From contig OX336388.2 of assembly GCA_946902985.2 (NCBI GenBank), forward strand, positions 123,605,894 to 123,669,893: a DNA stretch of 64,000 bases, written 5' to 3'. A program made the translations under genes and the position numbers. The DNA is from Meconema thalassinum. Its lineage: Eukaryota > Arthropoda > Insecta > Orthoptera > Tettigoniidae. Numbering within the stretch: the stretch's first letter is position 1; each line of letters begins with the position of its first letter. Positions 20,791-32,032 of this stretch are shown here, one piece after another. Under the pieces are notes generated by a model, which was not told the origin of the DNA, searched no databases, and worked only from the letters and a program-made list of their open reading frames with translations.

Positions 20791-21494
20791 ATTGATTGTT
20801 CAACCAAAGCAAACACGGCAAGGTAGGATGGTGGGGTAATTAATGTATATAGCAAATGGTAAATAGTATACTGTAGTTCTTTTTAACACTTGTGTTTCTT
20901 TTAAATGCAGCGGTAGATAGGCGTTATTTTGTAAAACAGTCTTACCTACAGTAGTAGTAGTAGTAGTAGTCCTATACGTTTTTGGAAACAAACAGAAAGA
21001 GAATGCACTATTGCCATGGCCAAGCACTTCCATTTAAATAATTTCAAAGAAAATTTTAATCAGCAAATGTGTGTTTTACAAAACTAAACTTTCAGCATGG
21101 ACTAAATCATAAACGTGTCGTCTGTGATATGGAAAAAATAGGAAATCCATGTTTCCATATCAACACAATGTAAAAACTTAAAACTGACCTTTAAAAAATG
21201 TAAATGGGAAATTGACAAATGTGTAAACAACAACAAAATGGAAAATTCTTGTTTCCGTATCATGAAATCCAAAAACTTTAAACCGACATTTTCAAATCGT
21301 GTACATGGAAAATTGACAAATGGCAATGTGTGAAATGTGAAAATGAAAAATAAATGAACAAATGGCTATCATTATTTAAAAAAATAAAAAAACCGTCGTG
21401 TTCTATCGTTAAAGTGTGAATCAAACCACATCTACTTATTTGAATCACCCGAGACTGAGTAGACCTGTTTTAGTTCTAATATACTTTTAAAATT

Positions 21495-21565
21495 TTATGT
21501 TAAAGCTCGAATTGAACTCAAGAGCTTTAGAGTGCCAGCTAACTATTATAACCGTTACGTCACAA
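21495..21565 (-). other. Second tRNA-like segment in the foldback arm
   Basis: The minus strand reads GTGACGTAACGGTTATAATAG, then GCTGGCACTCTAAAGC and a B-box-like GAGTTCAATTCGAGC. Mirrored at about 38870-38940. It looks tRNA-derived but has poor stems. A third T-arm-like palindrome, AGGGTTCGAACCCCT, lies at about 21803-21818. Confidence 0.4.
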
Positions 21566-22143
21566 AGACAACTTTACACTACTCTTAATGAACAATAATA
21601 ATAAAAAGAATAATAAATATTGATTTCTTTTTTAAGAATGAACATGGTGACACTGTTTCTGTTGCACTGTCTGCTAGCTACTAGCCACCAGCTGGGGTCT
21701 TAGAAAACGATACAGTTGACATTTTGCAATGAGATGTGACATGTTTCCAAGTATAGTATTATGGGTTGCTGTTGAGTAAAAACTAATCCTGTACAAGGAA
21801 GCAAGGGTTCGAACCCCTTACCTAACATTACTATTGCCTGAACATGGCTTGACGACACTGTATTATTATGATACTCGGTACACAAACCATAGATAGAGTG
21901 CATTGTTTAAGATCACTTTCTTTCTGAACATAGGTGGAGATTGTTGATGGTTAACAATGACATTAATATAGTAGGACGTGGGTCTAGCAATTAAGAAAAA
22001 ACAGACAATACCCATACAATATTTTTATTTATTTAATATTAGTACTTGTACAATAGTTACATTCAAAATACATTTCTTTTTTCTCTATTACTATTTAGTC
22101 CTTTTTGATTCTCTTGCATATGAAGGGTAGATAACCTTGTAGT

Positions 22144-22554
22144 TCAGCCCCTTAAAACAACAACAACAACACAACCTCTTTGCATAGTTTGTGATGTTGA
22201 TAACTCTTGAGATGTGGAAGATGGATTAAACATAACTTTTACAGCAGGGGTTAAATGTTGCTCAATAAACACTGCACTATTTTGAGTAGCAACATTTTTT
22301 TCTTGTACTAGCTTTTTAGCATTGTCATGATTAATTGTTGACACCAACAGTGTTTCATTTGGTGCACCACATAGATGATCACTCACACTTAAAACCTTAC
22401 CATTTCTACTTTTTAGATTGCCTCGACATCTTTTTGACCTCTCTTTTGAGCATCGCCAAAATATTATTCCTTTTACATTTTGACGATTATAGTTATAAGA
22501 GTAGCCTTTATAGAGTACACGTTGTTTACCTTTGTTAGTTGTAGTAAGTTCCAT
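22144..22554 (-). CDS. FLYWCH-finger protein B, left-arm copy
   Basis: 136 residues from MELTTTNKGKQRVLYKGYSY. The finger has the FLYWCH pattern: VLYKGYSYNY, IFWRCSKERSKRC and VSDHLCG supply the aromatic, W-C, C and H..C positions. After ~75 residues it has a short Ser/Thr-rich region, then runs into a GTT/TTG simple repeat (CVVVVVLRG) and stops. It lacks the acidic region and C-terminal domain of protein A, although the next 50 bases still resemble A (CAAAAAGGACTA). It is therefore probably a truncated paralogue. FLYWCH fingers bind DNA or other proteins in animals and are often carried by DNA transposons. Nearly identical to the right-arm copy at 37880. Confidence 0.75.
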   Translation of the reverse strand: MELTTTNKGKQRVLYKGYSYNYNRQNVKGIIFWRCSKERSKRCRGNLKSRNGKVLSVSDHLCGAPNETLLVSTINHDNAKKLVQEKNVATQNSAVFIEQHLTPAVKVMFNPSSTSQELSTSQTMQRGCVVVVVLRG

Positions 22555-22753
22555 AGTAGCAACTAACCTGTTAGTATGATTTGCTCACTACAAGGGTTAT
22601 AACTGTTCTGATAATAAAATCATTTAGCTTTGGCTTTTATATTTAATATGTACAGTTTGAAGTGATAGCAAAAGTGAGAGCAAAATGGTAGCATAGTGGT
22701 AGAAAATATAACATGTATTGTTAAGAAATAGTTTAAGCGTTAATGTGGATCCA

Positions 22754-23068
22754 TTACATAATAATTTTAGCACGACGAAGCTCATTTTCTATATCCAATA
22801 GTTCTTCCTCATATTCAGTATAACCAGCCTGTTTATAGACATGCAGTTGCTGAAGCCGCTGGATTAGCTTACTTGGATTGTTCCAGTAGACAAATTTAAC
22901 AAATGATTTTTTAGGTGTAAACAAAGCATTACCATTATCATTATTATCTTCATCATCAACATCATCATCATCATAACTGAGACGTGTACGGCGAGCGTGG
23001 ATGGGCCAACTTACCTTTGTTTGAGAGGTCCGGGTCACCTCCGCAGCAACATCACCTCCAGAAGACAT
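22754..23068 (-). pseudogene. FLYWCH protein A, left-arm C-terminal half, now fused to LTR sequence
   Basis: The last ~74 codons (Asp-rich run, then FVKFVYWNNPSKLIQRLQQL to RRAKIIM) match the end of the intact gene at 36976-37680. The 6.9-kb LTR element entered in the GAT/GAC repeat. An open frame now runs out of the LTR (ATG at 23068, MSSGGDVAAEV) into this half without a stop, giving a potential 104-residue chimera. I infer this is fortuitous. The other half is at 29890-30381. Confidence 0.7.
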
Positions 23069-24861
23069 GTCCCAACCGAAGAGCACCAAAGGGGTGGAAG
23101 GAAGATGGAGAAGGGGACAACACACACAGGCTATCGTACAGACACCCCCCAAAAACCAACGGAACTGCCGTCGGTGAAATAATGCCACAACAAAAGATTA
23201 AAAATGGATAAATAAAAGGTTTAATATTAAAAATTTAAAGGAACACCTCCACCAGAGAAAGAACATGCGTCAGCCACCATAATTTACAATGAATGCATGA
23301 GACCGCCAAACATGCTTGCCTTCAAGGCCAAGAAAAGAAAAGACTTAAATTAAAATTTAAAATGTAAAACAACCCAAAGGTTAAAATAAAAAAATTACAT
23401 GCATAACACAATGAAAGAGGGCTTGATAATTTGCAAGGGAATGCAATACCGATCCGGCATGCGTAGATCCATGTTAAAATATAAAGGAGCACCTTTGCCA
23501 GAAACAGAAATAAAGTTAAACTAACTAAATTAAACAGTATCAGGAAACAATCTATTAATTTGCATGATGGAGATAAACACAGGAACAATTACGAAAAACA
23601 CCATGTTAAACCGATAAGGTTAAATAAAAGAAACATCTTAAGTTAACACAACACGTTTGAGCTTCGCGGAGGACGCCTAGAGACTCACCTTGAGACCATA
23701 ATGCATCTCTTCATAACATGGGCACAAAACACAAGGAAACCGCATGCCTGATCGAAAATTACGGCAAACAATTAATAAGATTAAATATAAACATTAGCAG
23801 AAGGAAATGAACGGCGGAAAACAATTACATCTAAAAACTATTAATGCAAGTCGTTTTAAAACTCGACGGATCTTACATAGATTTTAAAAAAATGACAATC
23901 CCAAGCTTGCCCAATGAAAATAAATAATAATTTAAACGTGAAATAAACTAGAAATGTGTCTCCAGGAGGAACGAAGAAAGATAACAAGGTTCAAATAAAA
24001 CAGGAAACGTAATTAAAACAGAAATAAAATTAGGCTTATAAAACAAATGAGGAACAGAATTAAAATGTTACTAAAAGATGATATCGGATCTCCATAACAA
24101 TAATAAAAATCAATATATAATGTAACGTACCTTACATCCTTCTCAGTGGAGACACACTAATAATAAAATAATTAACACACAATATAAATAAATAATACGG
24201 CACTAATTGCCTTGAAAATGGCTAACACGCCCATGCGCCGTTTCGATGTCACAAGCACTCCTGTTGTATCCAGATGCGATTTACTTTGCATATTTCCTCT
24301 TCACGTCGGAACGATGAAAATAAACCTTATGTAGCACAGGCGTTCCCTTTTTCTCTTGAAGACATTAATATTTCGTAGAGAATGGGGGCTAGGCCCCCAT
24401 TAGCGGTAACACCTTTCACGACCAGTCGGCTTGATGTCTTGTTTACTTCACGATGGCTAATGGACTCCACAAAATGGCGGAGAATTATTGCGTGACAAGT
24501 GCATAACTGCCTTCATGTAAAATTTATTGTCCAATCACGGTTTGACACCTCAAACAACAATGTCATAATTAAGTACATAATTTGGCGGTATCATGAATAC
24601 ACTGGCATTTGTTTCATGACGAAGAATGTAATTGTCTTTCAATTATGTCATGCGTATAAGGAGTTTTATAAGGCGCAGCATACGCTACCTATCGGAGAGA
24701 AACAGGAACCACGTGCAGACTTTACAAAGTCCGACTGGCGCTACCATCTCGTGTTCAAAATGGGAAGCAAGTCACCAGGCGGTCGTTTCAAATGTCGAGA
24801 TGTTACGATCCAATGGTATATACATGTTTGAAAGCGTAGGGACGTGCCCTTGCACGTATCA
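22978..24861 (-). repeat. 3' LTR of the non-autonomous element
   Basis: 1884 bp, starting TGAGACGTGTACGG and ending TTGCACGTATCA. Same length as its partner, with scattered substitutions. Small open frames inside both LTRs are not convincing genes. Confidence 0.9.
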
Positions 24862-27800
24862 GTCTCCCTCCCTTAAGCGTGAACACCGTTCACGAATATG
24901 CCAAGGCATAGACAGTACTCCTTAACTAGTCGATTCACCAGAGATGTTTCCCGAAGATAATGTTCACCTGTTAACTCCAATTGATGGATGAAACCGCATC
25001 GTTTTGGTTAGGAAGAGTGCAGGGTCAGATTATCAGTGATGGGATAATTGATCACCTCGCAAACCACTTAGTCAACAGCATCACTGTGTCCAAAAATCTT
25101 CAGAAACGCAGAACACCAGCACCAGCAGTGCTTTCAGAGTCCGAGACACGTTAGATACATTTTCAATAAGTCCACTGTAGGTCGTTTTAGACGAAATAGG
25201 AGGAAGCAATGTGCCAGATATCATTCGACGCGTGGGGCAGCCATTTACAAAAATATAAGTTAATCTAATTTCAAAGGTTTACAGAATTACTAATTCTTAC
25301 TACATTTTACAAAGAGAAACAAGGTTGAATTTAAATGAAGAAAATTTTTGACCATGCCCTAGATCCGTGCTTACAAAATTTCATTAACAAGTTTACCTTT
25401 TTACAGATTCGAAGTACATTTCAAGATTACATGAGTTAGATGACTATACATTTCGAAGGATCTACGGTAGAGGAATGACCACTAAAATTCCCAAAGGGAA
25501 CAGGAATACAAGGTTACCATGAGTTAGGTCTCCCACCGAGCCCAACTTACATATTAGCATCTCCTATGAAACATCAAAATTAGGTACACTTTTACAATTT
25601 ACCATTACAATGGGAACTTCCCAACATTTACATTTTGTATCCCATCAGAGTTTGCAAACCCAATTAAATTCAAAATTCCACAAGGAACAGATACCAGAAG
25701 GCTTCAATGAATTTTAGGGACACTCTACATTATACAAAATTCGTGTTACAAAATTTACGGTAGCATTTCCTCATTAGACACCTCTCCACCTCGCTTAATG
25801 TGTGATAGATGCACTCTAGAAATTTTGTTGGCCTTAGGGTTTTGAAAAGGAAAATAAATTAATCTGACATGTATGCCTCTACATAGTTGGTTCGTGACCG
25901 CACGCATTACTTGGCATGGGGACACTGAGGAATTCAAACGCAGTTACAGTAACGACAAGAACGAAGAGGAAATGGCAGCGCAGAAAACCAAACACCAATA
26001 CACACACACAGGGAACGAAATTGAGGTTCGACACCCGATGAGAATACAGCCGACATCCGCCTGGGTGAGAAAAATCCAACATAAAAAGAACTAAGTTCAA
26101 CAGTACACGAGGTACAATGAGGTTTCCTCGTTCAGGTTAAAGACACGAACACGTACAACCAAAGGATGCCTAACATGGCCCAAAAATACGGTTAGATGAG
26201 AAACAAGCCGCTCTTGTCGAAAGACGAGGCTAACAGAGAACACTTACGCACCATTCCAAACGATAAAGCCGAAAAATTTAGGATGATTAATCAAAAGCAG
26301 AAAATTTAACTCAAATACAGTGGCTGATGACCGAGATTGCCATAGCATGAACTAAAACAGAAGGCCTATGTAATTTACGGTTAGCATGAGGCAACATGTG
26401 ACCCTGATTTCCAGCAACAACAGATTACTGGCTTTAAAAGTAAAACAAGCTGACTTACAGAACCTGATGACCATAATGTCCAACAGAAATTTAACCCCAG
26501 TAACTTTTGAAGACCCTATATTAATTAATTAAGCCGGAAAGAACATTACATTATGGCTGTTCACGAACTGAGATCTCATATTCACAACAACATATTCATC
26601 GCACAACATACTCCAATAATAGCGATACATAATTTTTACCACCCACAAAAATAATTCCCATTAATACTCAAATATGCAAGTTATGTAGTCGTAGAGATAT
26701 CATAACACAAACAAATACAATTAAAAACACAATACCCTTACAATTACATTACACTACACATACTTGCATTTCATCGAACAGACCAGTCCCATACCAAGCC
26801 AGTTCGGATCGTGCAAGTCCTATATACAACCTGCCCAGGGATCAAACCAAGAAAGAATCCCATACTTCTAACCTAGCTAACCCCAGACAGTAGATATCTC
26901 CACGTAAAACACTCCTACATATTCGCTTTAGTTCAAAATTACAAGGAAAGCAACTAATAAACATACGATCCTAACCTTACTTTAGCAAACAAAACAAACC
27001 CTAAATTACCCCACCCTACAAATCTAAATCAAAATCTAACGTTAACACATGCATACAGACATGATTTGCACAACATATACGCTTATCCCAGAACGATTGC
27101 AGTATAATGTAAGTTTAAGAACAAAAAATTACAAATCGCACACTGCGATAAAAACACCTCAGAACAAACACTTACCTTGAAAGAGTTAGGGAAGAATTCC
27201 TAGCCAAAAAATAGTGACATGCATGTTAAATGTGCCTCTGGCACCACACTAGGGTCATAGGGAGGGCAGATTTCCATAGGTTAGCCCTTTTAATCGGACT
27301 ACACTTTGCCATAACACCAGTAGGCGTGACAGTTCCATAATAAATAATTTACGAGGACAGCATATCACCACAGAATATCATGCAAAGAAACATACAGGAA
27401 CACAACAGTCTTCTTAAACACCAACACTGCCTCGACACCTGAAATTTCGACAAAAACATCATGCACAACGTAGCCCAGAACTGCATACGTCACCGCCTGC
27501 TTGGCTCGGGAACTGGGAGCTAAATTACAAAAATAGGCACAAAACATCAGGCTACCAGCTTCCGACGGGGCTCCAGGATGCCTTCACACGCAGCATATAG
27601 GCTACCAGAACATTAAGAAATCCCATTTCCCATGCCAAGAACACATGTCAGTCACTCACCGGGCTTCATCTTCAGTGGAGATGTTGCACACAAACAGGAT
27701 AAAACTACAGCAGGAAACACCTCGCTCAGAACAGGACACTTACAGCGTACCACATGGATATCCAGAGGCAAACATGAAATAAAACAAACGGCAAGGATTA

Positions 27801-28008
27801 GCTTTACACAACATCAAGTGCATTGGCCTGACAAAATCCCACCAACAACCGACCCATCAGCATTAGAGGGGTCCATAAAACAGCATGTGGGTACTGGGGA
27901 GGGGATAGTTACGGAAGTGAACATGAGCTGGATCTGCTACCAGAATGAGACGTGGCTTCAGGCCAGCAGCACGTCGGTAACTCGATAACCAACGCTCTGC
28001 TACCAGAA
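24862..28008 (-). other. Interior of the non-autonomous LTR element, non-coding
   Basis: 3147 bp with only short frames and no retroviral motifs. A 21-bp segment, starting CTGCTACCAGAATGAGACGT, occurs at 27934-27954 and again at 27997-28017, where it spans the LTR border and primer site; the border is thus duplicated 63 bp inside. Confidence 0.75.
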
Positions 28009-29892
28009 TGAGACGTGTACGGCGAGCGTGGATGGGCCAACTTACCTTTGTTTGAGAGGTCCGGGTCACCTCCGCAGCAACATCACCTCCAGAAGACATG
28101 TCCCAACAGAAGAGCACCAAAGGGGTGGAAGGAAGATGGAGAAGGGGACAACACACACAGGCTATCGTACAGACACCCCCCAAAAACCAACGGAACTGCC
28201 GTCGGTGAAATAATGCCACAACAAAAGATTAAAAATGGATAAATAAAAGGTTTAATATTAAAAATTTAAAGGAACACCTCCACCAGAGAAAGAACATGCG
28301 TCAGCCACCATAATTTACAATGAATGCAAGAGACCGCCAAACATGCTTGCTTGCAAGGCCAAGAAAAGAAAAGACTTAAATTAAAATTTAAAATGTAAAA
28401 CAACCCAAAGGTTAAAATAAAAAAATTACATGCATAACACAATGAAAAAGGGCTTGATAATTTGCAAGGGAATGCAATACCGATCCGGCATGCGTAGATC
28501 CATGTTAAAATATAAAGGAGCACCTTTGCCAGAAACAGAAATAAAGTTAAACTAACTAAATTAAACAGAATCAGGAAACAATCTATTAATTTGCATGATG
28601 GAGATAAACACAGGAACAATTACGAAAAACACCATGTTAAACCGATAAGGTTAAATAAAAGAAACATCTTAAGTTAACACAACACGTTTGAGCTTCGCGG
28701 AGGACGCCTAGAGACTCACCTTGAGACCATAATGCATCTCTTCATAACATGGGCACAAAACACAAGGAAACCGCATGCCTGATCGAAAATTACGGCAAAC
28801 AATTAATAAGATTAAATATAAACATTAGCAGAAGGAAATGAACGGCGGAAAACAATTACATCTAAAAACTATTAATGCAAGTCGTTTTAAAACTCGACAG
28901 ATCTTACATAGATTTTAAAAAAATGACAATCCCAAGCTTGCCCAATGAAAATAAATAATAATTTAAACGTGAAATAAACTAGAAATGTGTCTCCAGGAGG
29001 AACGAAGAAAGATAACAAGGTTCAAATAAAACAGGAAACGTAATTAAAACAGAAATAAAATTAGGCCTATAAAACAAATGAGGAACAGGATTAAAATGTT
29101 ACTAAAAGATGATATCGGATCTCCATAACAATAATAAAAATCAAGATATAATGTAACGTACCTTACATCCTTCTCAGTGGAGACACACTAATAATAAAAT
29201 AATTAACACACAATATAAATAAATAATACGGCACTAATTGCCTTGAAAAAGGCTAACACGCCCATGCGCCGTTTCGATGTCACAAGCACTCCTGTTGTAT
29301 CCAGATGCGATTTACTTTGCATATTTCCTCTTCACGTCGGAACGATGAAAATAACCCTTATGTAGCACAGGCGTTCCCTTTTTCTCTTGAAGACATTAAT
29401 ATTTCGTAGAGAATGGGGGCTAGGCCCCCATTAGCGGTAACACCTTTCACGACCAGTCGGCTTGATGTCTTGTTTACTTCACGATGGCTAATGGACTCCA
29501 CAAAATGGCGGAGAATTATTGCGTGACAAGTGCATAACTGCCTTCATGTAAAATTTATTGTCCAATCACGGTTTGACACCTCAAACAACAATGTCATAAT
29601 TAAGTACATAATTTGGCGGTATCATGAATACACTGGCATTTGTTTCATGACGAAGAATGTAATTGTCTTTCAATTATGTCATGCGTATAAGGAGTTTTAT
29701 AAGGCGCAGCACACGCTACCTATCGGAGAGAAACAGGAACCACGTGCAGACTTTACAAAGTCCGACTGGCGCTACCATCTCGTGTTCAAAATGGGAAGCA
29801 AGTCACCAGGCGGTCGTTTCAAATGTCGAGATGTTACGATCCAATGGTATATACATGTTTGAAAGCGTAGGGACGTGCCCTTGCACGTATCA
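28009..29892 (-). repeat. 5' LTR of the non-autonomous element
   Basis: 1884 bp, matching 22978-24861. Adjacent to the initiator tRNA-Met type primer site at 27994-28005. Confidence 0.9.
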
Positions 29893-30381
29893 ATAACCAT
29901 TATCATTATCATCATCATCATCATCATCATGATCAATATAATCCTCATCACTATTACTGTATAGTCCTTTTTGATCCTTTTGCAATACCACATTTTGCAC
30001 AGTTTGTGTTGCCTTTGATAATGTTGGGAGTTTTTCAGACATTGACAACTGTCCTAACACGACTTTCTGGGGAGATGATACATGCTTCTTAACAAACATT
30101 GCACTATCTTGAGCTGCAATATCTTTTTCTGGCACAAGTGTTTTAGCATTTTGAAGAGTTTTTTTAAACAGCAACGATGTTCTATCTGGTACACTACATT
30201 GATGATCACTCACACTTAAGACATTACTATTTTTACTTTTCAGCTCACCTCGACACTGTTTTGAACGATGTTTTGAACAACGCCAAATAACAGTTCCATT
30301 TTTATTGGTTCGTTTTACAATATATGTATATCCTTTATAGAAAGCGTATGGCATACCATTGCTATTTGTTGATATTTCCAT
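29890..30381 (-). pseudogene. FLYWCH protein A, left-arm N-terminal half (truncated by the LTR element)
   Basis: From MEISTNSNGMPYAFYKGYTY the 163-residue frame holds the complete FLYWCH finger (FYKGYTYIV, VIWRCSKHRSKQC, VSDHQCS), a Lys/Ser-rich middle and the beginning of the Asp-rich run. The stop codon is TGA, the first three bases of the LTR read from this side, so the truncation creates a clean short open frame ending NDNGY. It lacks the C-terminal WNNPSKL domain, now at 22754-22977. Confidence 0.75.
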
Positions 30382-30689
30382 GTCAATTGTCAAGCATGAA
30401 CTAATCTCTAGCAAAGTTCACTCGATAAAATAAATAATAGTTTAAAGTGAGAGGAAAAGTGGGTGCAAGAGTGGGTGCAAGAGTGGGTGTAAAAGTGGGT
30501 GCCGCTTATAGTAAGCATGAATTTTACTAGAATGTGATTTGAGTAAATGTAATTTCTAAACCCAAGTAGTGAATAGTCAGTTGGTTTTGATTTATGCAAG
30601 CGTAAACATGTCACATACACTGGTGATGGATACTCAAGGCTTTAAGGTCAACGAAAACAAGTACAGTATATATTTAAAGAGGTGGCTAT

Positions 30690-32005
30690 CATTGATTGCA
30701 CAACACGCGGGTTACCATATCTTTTTTTTACTAGTGTTTTAACATTTGAAGTATTTTTTTAAACAGCAACGATGTTTTATCTGGTACACTACATTGATGA
30801 TCACTCACACTTAAGACATTACTATTTTTACTTTTATTTCACTTTGACACTGTTTTGAACGATGTTTTGAACAACGCCAAATAACAGTTCCATTTTTATT
30901 GGTTCGTTTTGCAATATACGTATAACCTTTATAGAATGCGTATGACATACCATTGCTATTTGTTGATACTTCCATGTCAATTGTCAAGCATGAACTACTC
31001 TCTAGCAAAGTTCACTCGATAATATAAATAATAGTTTAAAGTGAGAGGAAAAGTGGGTGCAAAAGTGGGTGCAAGAGTGGGTGCAAGAGTGGGTGCAAGA
31101 CAGGTGCAAGAGTGGGTGTAAAAGGGAGTGCAAGAGTGGGTGCAAAAGTGGGTGCCGCTTATAGTAGGCATGAATTTTACTAGAATGTGATTTGAGTAAA
31201 TGTAATTTCTAAACCCAAGTAGTGAATAGTCAGTTGGTTTTGATCTATGCATGCGTAAACATGTCACATACACTGGTGATGGATACTCAAGGCTTTAAGG
31301 TCAACGAAAACAAGTACAGTATATATTTAAAGAGGTGGCTATCATTGATTGCACAACACGCGGGTTACCATATCTTTTTTTCGGACTAGTGTTTTAACAT
31401 ATGAAGTATTTTTTTTAAACAGCAACGATGTCTTATCTGTCACACTACATTGATGATCACTCACACTTAAGACCTCACTATTTTTACTTTTTAGTTCACT
31501 TTGACACTGTTTTGAATGATGTTTTGAACAACGTCAAATAACAGTTCCATTTTATTGGTTCGTTTTGCAATATACGTATAACCTTTATAGTATGCATATG
31601 GCTTACCATAACTATTCGTTGATGCTTCCATATCAATTTTCAAGCATGAAATAATCTCCAATAAATTTCGCTCGATAATAGAAATAATAGTTTAAAGTGA
31701 GTGCAAATGTGGGTGCAAAAATTAGTGTAAAAGAGAGTGCAAAAGTGGGTGCAAAAGTGAGTGCAAAAGTGAATGTAAAAGTGAGTGCAAACGTGGGTGT
31801 AGTTTATAGTAGGCATGATTTTTACTAGAATGTGATTTGAGTAAATGTAATCTCTAAACCCAATTAGTGAGTAGTCAGTTGGTTTTGATTTATGCAAGCG
31901 TAAACATGTCTCATACACTGATGATGGATACTCAAGGCTTCATGGTCAACAAAAACAAGTATATAGTTAAAGAGGTAGCTATTATTGATTGCACAACACT
32001 GAATC
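30690..32005 (-). repeat. Two decayed FLYWCH cassettes, left arm
   Basis: Mirror images of the cassettes at 35345-36650. Each has a CTTTAAATATATACTGTAC-type start, a conserved upstream region, a GTGGGTGCAAGA minisatellite and a broken FLYWCH frame (finger start at 30975 with frame loss after KQCQ; finger start at 31631 with frame loss after NKME). They form a tandem array with cassette A at ~650-bp spacing. Confidence 0.8.
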
Positions 32006-32032
32006 TATTTTTGAAATTTTGACAAAGGGCCT

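Larger units (their letters stand above)
22978..29892 (-). mobile_element. Non-autonomous LTR retrotransposon (6915 bp) inside the foldback
   Basis: Two 1884-bp LTRs (22978-24861, 28009-29892) with ends TGAGACGTG...CACGTATCA are flanked by the 5-bp duplication ATAAC (22973-22977, 29893-29897). The right foldback arm shows the empty site. On the minus strand the 5' LTR is followed, after three bases, by TGGTAGCAGAGC, complementary to the 3' end of initiator tRNA-Met. The 3' LTR is preceded by AAGGGAGGGAGAC, a polypurine tract. The 3.1-kb interior (24862-28008) has no gag, protease, RT or integrase frame. It is a LARD-like element that depends on another element's enzymes. By eye the LTRs differ at about a dozen positions. 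Confidence 0.9.
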
